The position numbers were made by a program, and so were the translations under genes. Shown piece by piece: positions 44,226-53,046 of a DNA stretch of 64,000 nt (positions are counted from its first letter, which is position 1; every line of letters starts with the position of its first letter). The stretch comes from JAWXCE01 sp034440495. Lineage in GTDB: Bacteria; Pseudomonadota; Alphaproteobacteria; Rhizobiales; Rhodomicrobiaceae. Below the pieces are notes generated by a model that was given only the letters and a program-made list of their open reading frames with translations, did no database searches and had not been told where the DNA came from. The stretch lies in the NCBI GenBank assembly GCA_034440495.1, contig JAWXCE010000038.1, forward strand, positions 17,139-81,138, read 5' to 3'.

Positions 44226-45441
44226 TTAATCCCGCACCCATACCTCGACGCGGCGATTCTTTTCACGGCCTGCTTCTTCGGTGTTACAAGCTACGGGTAA
44301 GAGTTCCCCATAGGCCTTGACCGTAAGCTTCGCGGGATTGACGCCCGGGCCCGCAGCAGCGAGGATAGCGTTGCACGGCGTTGGCGCGGTTAAGTGAAAT
44401 GACACGATTGCCATCGAAGGGCCCAAACGACTCGGTAAAGCCCGCGAGCCTGATGTCTTTGTTGCTCATGCCCGGCGTCTTGAGAAAAACCGCGAGCCGG
44501 GTAATGTCCTGCCGAGCTTTGTCGTCACGCGCGTGTACGTTGATTTTTCGCGGTGTCTGTCCCAAGTGACCCAATCCGTAATTTGTCCGGAAAACCTTAG
44601 CGACTTGCTCTAGCGTGAGTTGCTTTAAAGGGTTCTTGGGAGCCACGAAAACCAGCAAACCGTCTAAAGCAACCACATAAGGGTTCACCATCATCCCCGC
44701 GTCGGCTATGGTTTTCACTTCTTCAGGTTTGATTGACGCGAAGACACACCTATCTCTGCTTTTTTCGTAGCAAGGTTAGGCGCCAATGTGCAGGTCAACA
44801 ACGGCGACATTCTTACCGTCAGCCGCTTTCAGCGTAATCTCGACTTCTTCTGAAGTAGCCCCCACACGCCGTTCGACGCTGGCGCCGACACTTTCCGCAT
44901 ATTTTTCGATAATGCCCGGCATGAGTTGCGCACCAACGGTGTTCGACCCACGCACGCTGAAATACTCGCTCGATTTGTTACGCGGGCATTCCGCTCCAAC
45001 GCATTCAAACTTGGCGACCTCAAGCATCATGACGCCGAATTTGTCGGATTTGATAATGAAGGTGCGTTCGTCCGAGGCGGCAAGTTCCCCCTGAATGGCG
45101 ATGTCGCCAGTCCGCGAGCGCAGCGTTACTTCCGCCGCCAAAGTCGGCGTGTATGCGATGGCTGCAATTGCAATCAAGCTAATTTGACTAAAAGTTCTGC
45201 ATCCGGCATATTCGATGGTGAGCATCTGGTTGGCGCGGCAAGAAGAGGCGAGGGATACACGGGACTGCCCAGCGGACAGGTCTGTGATTTTGATATCGGC
45301 AGATGAACATGACTTTGTTTCAGTTAGTATTTCCTGAGCTTTTATAGGTGAAAGTGAAGCACAGAATGAAATAATTAGCACCACACAACGCGACAGATTT
45401 ACGTAATTTTTGGTCGTCACCATAGCCACGATCAATCTCAC
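44226..45441 (-). pseudogene. Decayed PstS-like/OmpA-domain fusion gene
   Basis: The intact family joins a phosphate-binding-protein-like domain to an OmpA domain. Here the N-terminal part (45225 down to about 44779) holds a signal, VTLRSRTGDIAIQGELA, FECVGAECP, FSVRGSNTVGAQLMPGIIEKYAE. The frame then breaks: PNLATKKAEIGVSSR lies in another phase, IKPEEVKTIADAG returns to the first. After ALDGLLVFVAPKNP and KINVHARDDKARQD the text jumps straight into the OmpA domain, so most of the second PstS lobe is deleted. A further frameshift precedes AILAAAGPGVNPAKL and AYGELLPVACN. Residues before 45225 look like the start of a different secreted protein joined on. It is most likely non-functional. Confidence 0.85.
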
Positions 45442-45823
45442 CTGCCTGTAGACCTATTTCCGTATCGCACGAGGGGCTTGCAGAATTACGACAGTTTGTA
45501 GAAAAAATTTAGGCATCTTCTTGCCAATTGCCGTTGATAGACAGATGTACAAAAATCACAGTTTTGCCACGTTCTGACAGGCATATCGCATCATCCAAAG
45601 TCGAGCTGATTACGCGGGGTCTGCGGCTACACCTACGCAGCCCTTAGTAACAGCGTAACAAGGCCAGCTATCGCTGCGAGAAAGGGGGACAATTGGTGAC
45701 AACACTTTCAGTCCGCCTGCAACGGCGCGGCCTTTAGACCCCAGCGAAGTCCACGCAACTCTTCTTCGCTCCGCCGCGCGCTCAGTCGATATACCGAAAC
45801 GCGATAAACGGAGCTAAAAAGCC
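45442..45823. other. Intergenic region upstream of the ABC exporter
   Basis: 382 bases between the decayed gene and the divergent ABC transporter. GGAG at 45809-45812 is the transporter ribosome site. No repeats, exact promoter consensus or coding sequence were recognised. Confidence 0.5.
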
Positions 45824-47665
45824 ATGCTGCGCTGGTTTGAAACCCTTATTGACCCCTATAAGAAATATGACATTGTCCAGCCGCCGGGCACGCTGATAGC
45901 CTTTTATTGGCACTATGTCCGCAATGTCTGGCCCGCCTTTATTGCGGTGATGATCTTCGGGCTTGCTGGCGCCCTTATCGAGGTGTCGCTATTCACCTTT
46001 ATGGGCCAGCTTGTGGACCTGGCCAAAAACGCATCCAGCCCAGAAGCGTTTTTCCAGGAAAACGGCCGTACGCTGATTTTCATGGCGGTGGTCGCTGTGC
46101 TGTTGCGTCCGATGGCGTTCGCGATGCACGCCATCTTCATCAACCAAACGATCAACGCCAAATTCATGAATCTCGTGCGCTGGCAAACGCACCGGTATGT
46201 GCTGCGTCAGAGCCTGTCGTTCTTCCAGAACGATTTCGCGGGGCGAATCGCGAACAAGATCATGCAAACCGGCCCCGCCGTGCGCCAGACGGTTGTCGAG
46301 ATCGTCGACGCACTGTGGTTTGTCATCATTTACGCGGTAAGCGCGCTGGTAATCTTTTTCCAGGCCGATCCCAAGCTTATGATCCCGCTCATTTTGTGGG
46401 TGATCGGCTTCTTCCTGACGATGCGCTACTTCATCCCACTCGTACAGGAGAAATCCACGATCATGGCTGAAGCGCGATCAACGCTTACCGGCCGCGTCGT
46501 GGACAGCTACACCAACATCTTTACGGTCAAACTGTTCGCCTACAACGACGGCGAGGACAAGTACGCGCAGGAAGCCATCAGCGACCAGACGGAGAAGCTC
46601 CAAGACCAGCTCCGGCTAATCACTCGCATGGAGATCACGTTGTGGCTGCTGAACGGCATGCTTATTGCCGGCACAACGGGCCTTGCGCTGTGGCTTTGGA
46701 GCACAAGCATCATCACCATCGGCGCCATCGCAGTAGCGACCGGCCTCGTCATCCGCATTAACAATATGGCTGGCTGGATCATGTGGGTGCTGACCGGTAT
46801 TTTCGAGAACATCGGCACGGTGCAGGAGGGCATGGAGACCATCGCCAAGCCGTGGACTGTATTGGACAAACCGGGCGCTAAACCTATCGTCGTGAACAAG
46901 GGCGAAATCCGTTACGAGGGTGTCAATTTCCACTATGGGCGCGAGAACGGCGGGTTGATCGACAACCTGAACCTGACCATTAAGCCCGGCGAGAAAATCG
47001 GCCTTGTCGGGCGGTCGGGCGCGGGCAAATCCACGCTGGTCAACCTGCTGCTGCGCTTCCACGATCTGGAGAGCGGGCGGCTGCTTATCGACGGGCAGAA
47101 TATCGCCGATGTGACGCAGGACTCCTTGCGCGCGCAGATTGGCATGGTGACGCAGGATACGTCACTGCTGCACCGCTCCGTCCGCGATAACATCCGATAT
47201 GGAGCGCCCGATGCGCCTGAGTCGGCCGTGCTCGCCGCCGCCAAGCGCGCTCACGCGCATGACTTTATCCCTGGCCTGGAGGATATGGCCGGCCGCACCG
47301 GCTACGACGCGCATGTGGGAGAACGCGGCGTAAAGCTGTCCGGCGGCCAGCGCCAGCGGGTCGCCATCGCGCGCGTGTTGCTTAAAAACGCGCCAATCCT
47401 TGTGCTCGATGAAGCGACGTCTGCGCTCGACTCGGAGGTGGAAGCCGCCATTCAGGAGCAGTTTCATAACCTGATGCAGGGCAAGACCGTGATCGCCATC
47501 GCACATCGGCTTTCCACCATCGCGGCGATGGACAGGCTCATCATCATGGACAAGGGCCGCATCGTGGAGGAAGGCAATCACGAGCAGCTCGTGCGCCACG
47601 GCGGGCTTTACGCATCGTTGTGGGCGCGCCAGTCCGGCGGCTTCCTGTTCGAGAACGTAGCGTAA
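45824..47665 (+). CDS. ABC exporter, fused membrane and ATPase domains
   Basis: 613 residues. Six membrane helices (about 30-330) are followed by one ATPase: Walker A GRSGAGKST, Q-loop VTQDTSLLHRS, signature LSGGQRQRVAIAR, Walker B ILVLDEATSALD, H-loop AHRLSTI. It works as a homodimer. The family (MsbA/HlyB/Atm1-like) moves lipids, peptides or drugs; the substrate cannot be told. It follows the decayed gene divergently and ends at a hairpin. Confidence 0.93.
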   Translation: MLRWFETLIDPYKKYDIVQPPGTLIAFYWHYVRNVWPAFIAVMIFGLAGALIEVSLFTFMGQLVDLAKNASSPEAFFQENGRTLIFMAVVAVLLRPMAFAMHAIFINQTINAKFMNLVRWQTHRYVLRQSLSFFQNDFAGRIANKIMQTGPAVRQTVVEIVDALWFVIIYAVSALVIFFQADPKLMIPLILWVIGFFLTMRYFIPLVQEKSTIMAEARSTLTGRVVDSYTNIFTVKLFAYNDGEDKYAQEAISDQTEKLQDQLRLITRMEITLWLLNGMLIAGTTGLALWLWSTSIITIGAIAVATGLVIRINNMAGWIMWVLTGIFENIGTVQEGMETIAKPWTVLDKPGAKPIVVNKGEIRYEGVNFHYGRENGGLIDNLNLTIKPGEKIGLVGRSGAGKSTLVNLLLRFHDLESGRLLIDGQNIADVTQDSLRAQIGMVTQDTSLLHRSVRDNIRYGAPDAPESAVLAAAKRAHAHDFIPGLEDMAGRTGYDAHVGERGVKLSGGQRQRVAIARVLLKNAPILVLDEATSALDSEVEAAIQEQFHNLMQGKTVIAIAHRLSTIAAMDRLIIMDKGRIVEEGNHEQLVRHGGLYASLWARQSGGFLFENVA

Positions 47666-47669
47666 AAAG

Positions 47670-47705
47670 GCCGCTGGCGATTTTGTAACAGATCGCGCCA
47701 GCGGC
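47670..47705 (+). terminator. Hairpin after the ABC exporter
   Basis: The perfect 10-bp arms gccgctggcg and cgccagcggc have a 16-base loop and lie 4 bases after the stop codon. The long loop and lack of a T-run make it a modest terminator candidate. Confidence 0.5.
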
Positions 47706-48044
47706 TAATCCTACCCTGCCAAAAGGGTCATCGGACACGCGCAGGCGAACCATCCTCGGCCATTGCGTTAAGTCACTGTAATCAATAATGGTGCCAAATA
47801 CGACCTAACAATTGGTCATACACAGTCCATTCATTCAGCGAACTGCACGGTTCGAGTGCTCCGTAATTACGGCTTTGCCCACTTTTGCGCCATCGCTCCT
47901 GCGCCAGCCTGTCACGCCCTTACGGTGAACTGTGCAGCCGTTGCGGGCGTAGACATTTGCATGATGGGGACGTTAGGGTATGCATTGAGTTTTCCGGATC
48001 GTCGAAGCACTCGTTTCGACACGGAAGCTGCCAATAAGGCGACA

Positions 48045-48578
48045 ATGCCAGACCTGATACAAAGAATCGCCCGCGACCAGGACCCGCAAGCATTCAGGGA
48101 GCTTTTCCTGAAATTTGGACCCCGCGTGAAGGCGATGATGATGAGACAAGGCGCGGACGCAGAGACCGCGGAAGAAATCGCTCAGGACACCATGATGGCT
48201 GTCTGGCGAAAAGCACACCTTTTTATCGAAAACAAAGGCAGTGTTTCGACCTGGGTATTCACTATCGCGCGTAATCTGAGGATTGACCGGCTGCGCCGCA
48301 ATGTTGTCTGGCAGGATCTGGAGCCAGAACTCGAAAAACTGGTCAGCGAAGACGATCTGCCCGATGTGGCTTTATCGCGTAACGAAGTGCGCGAGCGTAT
48401 GAGCGCCGCCCTCGAAACGCTTCCGCCCGAGCAATATGAGGTTGTGCAGCTTTCATTTATCGAGGGTTTGTCGCATCACGAAATTTCTGAACGAATCAAG
48501 GCCCCACTTGGCACGGTGAAATCGCGCATACGTCTCGCATACGCCAAAATACGCGACGTGGTGGGTGACGATCTATGA
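48045..48578 (+). CDS. rpoE: ECF sigma factor, RpoE type paired with ChrR-like anti-sigma
   Basis: About 177 residues. Region 2 (about 15-85) has QAFRELFLKFGPRVKAMMM, AEEIAQDTMMAVW and STWVFTIARNLRIDRLRR. Region 4 (about 115-170) has LPPEQYEVVQLSFIEGLSHHEI and GTVKSRIRLAY. It resembles R. sphaeroides RpoE, which responds to singlet oxygen. ATG 48045 has AAGG five bases upstream; ATGs at 47961 and 47964 would add an unusual N-terminus. Its stop overlaps the anti-sigma start (ATGA). The 339 bases before it, 47706-48044, show no sure RpoE promoter. Confidence 0.92.
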   Translation: MPDLIQRIARDQDPQAFRELFLKFGPRVKAMMMRQGADAETAEEIAQDTMMAVWRKAHLFIENKGSVSTWVFTIARNLRIDRLRRNVVWQDLEPELEKLVSEDDLPDVALSRNEVRERMSAALETLPPEQYEVVQLSFIEGLSHHEISERIKAPLGTVKSRIRLAYAKIRDVVGDDL

Positions 48579-49309
48579 TCCCGCATCAACACATATCCAA
48601 CGATCTTTTGATGAGCTATGCGGCGGGCGGACTAGATTCTGCGCTTTCTGCGGTGGCTGCCGCACATCTCGACTGGTGCCCAAAATGCCGCGCACGTTAC
48701 GCCCGAATGGAGATGCTTGGCGGTCTCATGCTGGAACGTGCGCCAGTCGCGTCGCTCTCAGAGCCGGGAGTTGACTTAGCGTCACATTCGCGGGCGCAAA
48801 AAGCGCGGAACAAACCGACTGTTCATGTCGATCTTGATTATCCCCGGACTGGCTTTCCAATGGAGAGCTATTTGCCGCTTCCTATCGCACGTCACACCGG
48901 CTTTGAGCGGGCGACAATTCCGTGGCGGCAAGTTTCCCCAGGCGTGGAGCACTATCCTGTCCCGCTACCGGACAATGCGGATGGTGAAGTTCAGTTTATC
49001 CGCGTCGAGCGCGGGCATAAATTGCCCCGCCATGTGTCGGAGAGCGCGGAGGCGACGCTTGTATTGTGGGGATCGTATTCAACCGCTAAACAGGAATTTG
49101 TAAGCGGCGATTTCGCCGATTTTGAACAGGGCGCGTCATCGGAACGGGTTGCTGGCGATCTGGAGGGCTGCATATACCTAGTGGCCATCGAGTCGCATCC
49201 GCGCGGACAGAACCCAATCAAACGCTTTCTAAGCCCGTCTCTTCGGCAGTTAAGACTGAAATTTCACCACTCTGAAAGCGTCAATTTAATATGGCTGGGC
49301 CGTTTTTAA
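48575..49309 (+). CDS. chrR: ChrR-like zinc anti-sigma factor
   Basis: 244 residues. The anti-sigma domain keeps the ChrR zinc ligands at the same numbers, His6, His31, Cys35 and Cys38 (AAHLDWCPKC). A cupin-like C-terminal domain follows (about 110-215). Its metal site looks degraded: GHKLPRHVSESAEA has single histidines where ChrR has an HxH pair, and the distal His is absent. In R. sphaeroides the cupin is needed to sense singlet oxygen. The gene is coupled to rpoE (ATGA) and overlaps the next SDR gene by 19 bases. Confidence 0.88.
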   Translation: MIPHQHISNDLLMSYAAGGLDSALSAVAAAHLDWCPKCRARYARMEMLGGLMLERAPVASLSEPGVDLASHSRAQKARNKPTVHVDLDYPRTGFPMESYLPLPIARHTGFERATIPWRQVSPGVEHYPVPLPDNADGEVQFIRVERGHKLPRHVSESAEATLVLWGSYSTAKQEFVSGDFADFEQGASSERVAGDLEGCIYLVAIESHPRGQNPIKRFLSPSLRQLRLKFHHSESVNLIWLGRF

Positions 49310-50019
49310 TTTTTGGCGCTGTGGGCGGTATCGGCGAGGCGCTTGCCCGCAATCTGACAGCCGCTGGCCATCCAGTATTTCTGACAAGCCGTAACGAGTC
49401 AGCGCTACTCAAGCTTGGGGAAAAGCTTAGCTCCCCTGCACTAGCCGCCGACGTTTTGGATGAAGCCGCGCTTGAAGCGGTTGTCGGCGAGGCCGCAAAA
49501 GCAGGTGAGCTTTCCGGCCTTGCCTATTGCGTTGGCTCAATCGTGCTGAAGCCGCTGCGACAGGTGACAGCCACGCAGATGGCCGAGGCGTTTGCGCTCA
49601 ATGTGACAGGCGGCGCGATGGCCGTGAAATTCGCCGCCCCGGCGCTTAAGGTCGGCAAAGGTTCGGTGGTGCTGTTCTCGTCGATAGCCGCACGCCGTGG
49701 TTTTGCCAACCATGCCATTATTGGCGCGGCGAAAGCCGGGATCGAGGGATTAACGGTCTCGCTTGCGGCGGAACTTGCCCCGGAAATCCGTGTCAATTGT
49801 ATCGCTCCAAGCCTGACGGACACACCTCTCGCAAAATCCATGACATCAAACCCCGCGATGGCAGACGCCATAGCAAAAATGCATCCCATCCCGCGTCTCG
49901 GCGCGGCTGACGATCACGCCGCAGTCGCCGCTTTCCTGATGTCGGACGCGGCCGGTTGGATCACAGGCCAGATATTTAGGGTCGATGGTGGGCGGTCGTC
50001 AATTAGCGGCAAGGGGTAA
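49291..50019 (+). CDS. SDR family protein lacking the catalytic tyrosine
   Basis: 242 residues. Nucleotide motif GAVGGIG, Ser in VVLFSSIAARRG and NCIAPSLTDTPL are normal SDR features. At the active site the sequence is AIIGAAK: Lys148 is kept, but Ile144 stands where Tyr should be. It may be a non-catalytic NAD(P)-binding protein or use another acid. It lies between chrR and the photolyase, so it is likely under the sigma factor. Confidence 0.88.
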   Translation: MAGPFLIFGAVGGIGEALARNLTAAGHPVFLTSRNESALLKLGEKLSSPALAADVLDEAALEAVVGEAAKAGELSGLAYCVGSIVLKPLRQVTATQMAEAFALNVTGGAMAVKFAAPALKVGKGSVVLFSSIAARRGFANHAIIGAAKAGIEGLTVSLAAELAPEIRVNCIAPSLTDTPLAKSMTSNPAMADAIAKMHPIPRLGAADDHAAVAAFLMSDAAGWITGQIFRVDGGRSSISGKG

Positions 50020-50026
50020 GCCGAAT

Positions 50027-51583
50027 ATGCTCGTCGCGCCGCATATCCTGTGGTTCAAGCGCGATCTGCGTATCAAGGATAACGCCGCCCTGTCCGAAGC
50101 GGCGGCGCGTGGCCCGGTCATTCCACTCTACATCTTCGAGCCGGAACTTTGGCGCCAGCCGGACGCTTCGGGGCGTCAGCGGGCTTTCATATCCGAGACA
50201 TTGGCCGAGTTGCAGCGCGCCTTTGATGCGCTCGGGCAACCGCTTGTCATTCGCACAGGCGACGCCGTTAAGGTTCTGGAAACTCTGCGCCAGTCGCATG
50301 GAGCCACCGCGCTCTGGTCACATGAGGAGACAGGCAACGGATGGACATTCGCGCGCGACAAAGCCGTGGCGGCATGGGCGCGCCAGCAGGGAGTTGAGTG
50401 GCGCGAGTTACGCCAGAATGGCGTTATGCGGCGGTTAAAGGATCGCAACGGATGGGCAAAAGCCTGGGACGGTTTCATGGCGACGTCGCAAGCCCATCCC
50501 CCGCGCATTTTGCCTCCGATCAAAAACACTCAACCTGGCGGCATTCCATCGGCGAGCGATCTGGGCATAGCGCCGGATGCTTGCCCGGAGCGACAACCCG
50601 GCGGAAGGCGTGAGGCGCTGGCGACATTGGACAGCTTTCTGGCCGGACGCGGGCGAAATTACCGGCGCGGCATGTCCAGCCCGGTGACTGGCTTTGAGCA
50701 ATGTTCGCGGCTTTCTCCCTACCTCGCCTTCGGTTCTATATCGATGCGAGAAACGGCTCAGGCCGTGTGGCGGAGGCTTGGCGATCTGAAAGGTGATCCC
50801 ACCCCTGAAGCGAAGGCTTTACGCGCCTCGCTCGTCTCCTACTCCGGGCGGTTGCACTGGCACTGCCATTTTATGCAAAAGCTGGAAAGTGAGCCTCGGA
50901 TCGAGTTCGAGAACTTTCATCGCGCATACGACGGCGTTCGGCCATCCGAGGCTGATCATCGGCATCTTGCAGCTTGGTCCAAAGGCGAAACCGGGTTTCC
51001 TTTCCTAGACGCCTGTATGCGCGCGCTGGATGCCACGGGCTGGATGAACTTCCGAATGCGCGCGATGCTAATGTCTTTTGCGAGCTATCAACTCTGGCTG
51101 CCGTGGCGCGAAACCGGCTTACATCTCGCGCGGCAATTCACCGACTATGAGCCGGGCATTCACTGGCCCCAGACGCAAATGCAATCCGGCACGACCGGCA
51201 TCAACACCGTGCGAGTGTATAACCCCGTCAAACAGGGGTACGATCAGGATCCAAACGGCGCTTTTGTCCGCCGCTGGATACCCGAGCTTGCCGGTGTGCC
51301 AGATGCATTCATTCAGGAGCCGTGGAAGTGGGATGGCGCATCGGCGTTGCTTGGCGGCGCGTATCCTGAACGCATCGTCGATCACATCGCGTCCGCCAAG
51401 ACGGCGCAGTCTAAAATATATGGCGCGCGACGCTCCGGCGCGTTCCATGCGGAGGCCGACGGCATTCAGGAAAAGCACGGCAGCCGCAAAAGCGGGATTG
51501 CTCCTATAAGGCAGCAACAAGGCAGCAGAAAAAGCAGCTCAAATCAGATGATCCTTAACCTGCCCATGGTTAACGGGGATTAA
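50027..51583 (+). CDS. phrB: Deoxyribodipyrimidine photolyase / cryptochrome family
   Basis: 518 residues. The N-terminal antenna domain starts LVAPHILWFKRDLRIKDN. The FAD domain has RLSPYLAFGSIS, WHCHFMQKLE, WMNFRMRAMLMSFASY, and the segment GINTVRVYNPVKQGYDQDPN before FVRRWIPEL, as in CPD photolyases of alphaproteobacteria. It repairs UV pyrimidine dimers with blue light. ATG 50027 lies 7 bases after the SDR stop with AAGGGG upstream. The C-terminal 35 residues are Ser/Lys/Gln-rich. Photolyase is a known target of RpoE in R. sphaeroides. Confidence 0.94.
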   Translation: MLVAPHILWFKRDLRIKDNAALSEAAARGPVIPLYIFEPELWRQPDASGRQRAFISETLAELQRAFDALGQPLVIRTGDAVKVLETLRQSHGATALWSHEETGNGWTFARDKAVAAWARQQGVEWRELRQNGVMRRLKDRNGWAKAWDGFMATSQAHPPRILPPIKNTQPGGIPSASDLGIAPDACPERQPGGRREALATLDSFLAGRGRNYRRGMSSPVTGFEQCSRLSPYLAFGSISMRETAQAVWRRLGDLKGDPTPEAKALRASLVSYSGRLHWHCHFMQKLESEPRIEFENFHRAYDGVRPSEADHRHLAAWSKGETGFPFLDACMRALDATGWMNFRMRAMLMSFASYQLWLPWRETGLHLARQFTDYEPGIHWPQTQMQSGTTGINTVRVYNPVKQGYDQDPNGAFVRRWIPELAGVPDAFIQEPWKWDGASALLGGAYPERIVDHIASAKTAQSKIYGARRSGAFHAEADGIQEKHGSRKSGIAPIRQQQGSRKSSSNQMILNLPMVNGD

Positions 51584-51636
51584 ACTCACGCAATTTTGCT
51601 CACAACTACGGCCAATAACCGCTTATAGTCCGCTGA

Positions 51637-52686
51637 ATGAAACATTTTTTCGTACTATTCGCTTTAATCTTGGGATTTGTAAGCCCGCAACCGGCCCGCG
51701 CAGAACGCAAAGACGCGCAGGTGGAAGCAGGTGACGCAGTTGCGGAAACTGCCGTCCAGCGGCGTGCTCGCGAGCGGGGCTTTGCATCCGGTGCGCCCGT
51801 GTTCATCCGCATTTTCAAGGAAAGCTCAAGCCTCGAAGTCTGGCTGGAAAAGCGCGGGCGCTTCGTGCTGTTCGCTACGTACAAAATTTGCCGCTGGTCG
51901 GGCGAGTTGGGGCCAAAATTTGAGGAGGGTGACAGGCAAAGCCCTGAGGGCATATACGATATCCGAGCCGAAGACCTGCGCGTCAACGCGCGTTGGCATC
52001 GCGCCATGGGCGTGAACTTCCCGAACGCCTATGACCGCACCAACGCGCGAACCGGATCGGGCATTCTCATTCACGGCAAATGCTCATCGATCGGCTGCTT
52101 TGCGCTAACCGATCCGCATGTGGAGGAAGTGTACGACCTCGTTGATGCAGCACTTGCGGACGGACAACAGCGCGTGCTCGTCCACATTTTCCCGTTTGCT
52201 CTAACGACGGAGAACTTAGCAGCCAAACTCGAACACCCATCCATTAATTTCTGGCGCGAGTTGCGGCCAGCGTTCGCCGCGTTCGAGCGTGACCGGCTTC
52301 CACCAGCAGCAACCTTGTGCGGCGAGCAATATGGTTTTACAACTCGCCGTCATATCCGTGGGCGCGATCGTATTGCCTCCGCCAAATGTCCGTTGTTAAC
52401 GGAAGAAATAGCGGTAACGGCGCTAATCAAACCCCGCCGGACGCCGGTCGCCGCTTTGGTTACCTCAGACGACGCGAAATCCTGCGATCCAAAACAGCTT
52501 CGATGCCGACTACTGCGGATCGCCGTGGCGTCCAAAGCGGCTTGCCCCAAAAAATATGCCCGCTGCCGCAATCCTCAGACCGCCGCCATAAAAAGCGTGG
52601 ATTGCCCGCTGAAATACCCGCGCTGCCGAAAACGTGGCGCGACCCGCTTCGCAGCCATAGCTCTGAAAAATGCTAAAAGGCGTTAA
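51637..52686 (+). CDS. Exported L,D-transpeptidase (YkuD family) with cysteine-rich tail
   Basis: 349 residues. A signal peptide ends at PARAE. The catalytic domain has HGKCSSIGC at residues 146-154, with Cys154 as nucleophile. Residues 230-349 form an extra tail with many Cys and Arg (CDPKQLRCRLL, CPKKYARCRN, CPLKYPRCRK), three similar short C-x6-C units of unknown role. The enzyme would make 3-3 cross-links or anchor proteins to peptidoglycan. Its 3' end overlaps the DUF2256 gene by 17 bases. Confidence 0.88.
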   Translation: MKHFFVLFALILGFVSPQPARAERKDAQVEAGDAVAETAVQRRARERGFASGAPVFIRIFKESSSLEVWLEKRGRFVLFATYKICRWSGELGPKFEEGDRQSPEGIYDIRAEDLRVNARWHRAMGVNFPNAYDRTNARTGSGILIHGKCSSIGCFALTDPHVEEVYDLVDAALADGQQRVLVHIFPFALTTENLAAKLEHPSINFWRELRPAFAAFERDRLPPAATLCGEQYGFTTRRHIRGRDRIASAKCPLLTEEIAVTALIKPRRTPVAALVTSDDAKSCDPKQLRCRLLRIAVASKAACPKKYARCRNPQTAAIKSVDCPLKYPRCRKRGATRFAAIALKNAKRR

Positions 52687-52825
52687 GAAAAGCGATCTGC
52701 CGCAGAAACCCTGCGCGGCATGCGGCAGGCCGTTTGCATGGCGCAAAAAATGGGCGCGCGACTGGGAGAACGTCAAATTCTGCTCCGATAAATGCCGCCA
52801 AGGCAAGGGATTGCCTAAAAAGTAA
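52670..52825 (+). CDS. DUF2256 zinc-ribbon-like small protein
   Basis: 51 residues. ATG 52670 lies inside the end of the L,D-transpeptidase gene. Two Cys pairs (Cys15/Cys18 in CAACGRPF, Cys38/Cys42 in FCSDKC) and the core WRKKWARDWENV match DUF2256. Such genes are often found near photolyase/cryptochrome genes, as here. Function unknown; zinc binding is inferred. Confidence 0.85.
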   Translation: MLKGVKKSDLPQKPCAACGRPFAWRKKWARDWENVKFCSDKCRQGKGLPKK

Positions 52826-52930
52826 CCTTCGCCTGATCTAAGAGCGCTTTTTTGTTAGCGCTGGGCTAAACATGCAATAGGCGGCGTGTAAAATTATGCT
52901 GCAACGCAGCATTTTTCTTGCGAAATTTTT

Positions 52931-52955
52931 GGAACCCTCTTGTGAGTGCGGTGTT
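52931..52955 (+). promoter_or_regulatory. Possible EcfG-type promoter (weak)
   Basis: GGAAC, 16 bases, TGTT. The -35 box is exact and the -10 box has one mismatch at its least conserved base. It lies 92 bases before the small gene at 53047. Could be chance. Confidence 0.3.
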
Positions 52956-53046
52956 CTGATCTCAGTCGCCAACTGGCGCCGATCTTGCCTCTTATAATTA
53001 TCTTATTTTGTAGCGGATTGTCCGCTCGAAACAAGGAGGTAAAGAT

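Noticed and set aside
47830..47875. ggttcgag text resembling a tRNA T-loop
   Set aside because: The flanking bases do not form a 5-bp stem and no acceptor or anticodon arms are found.
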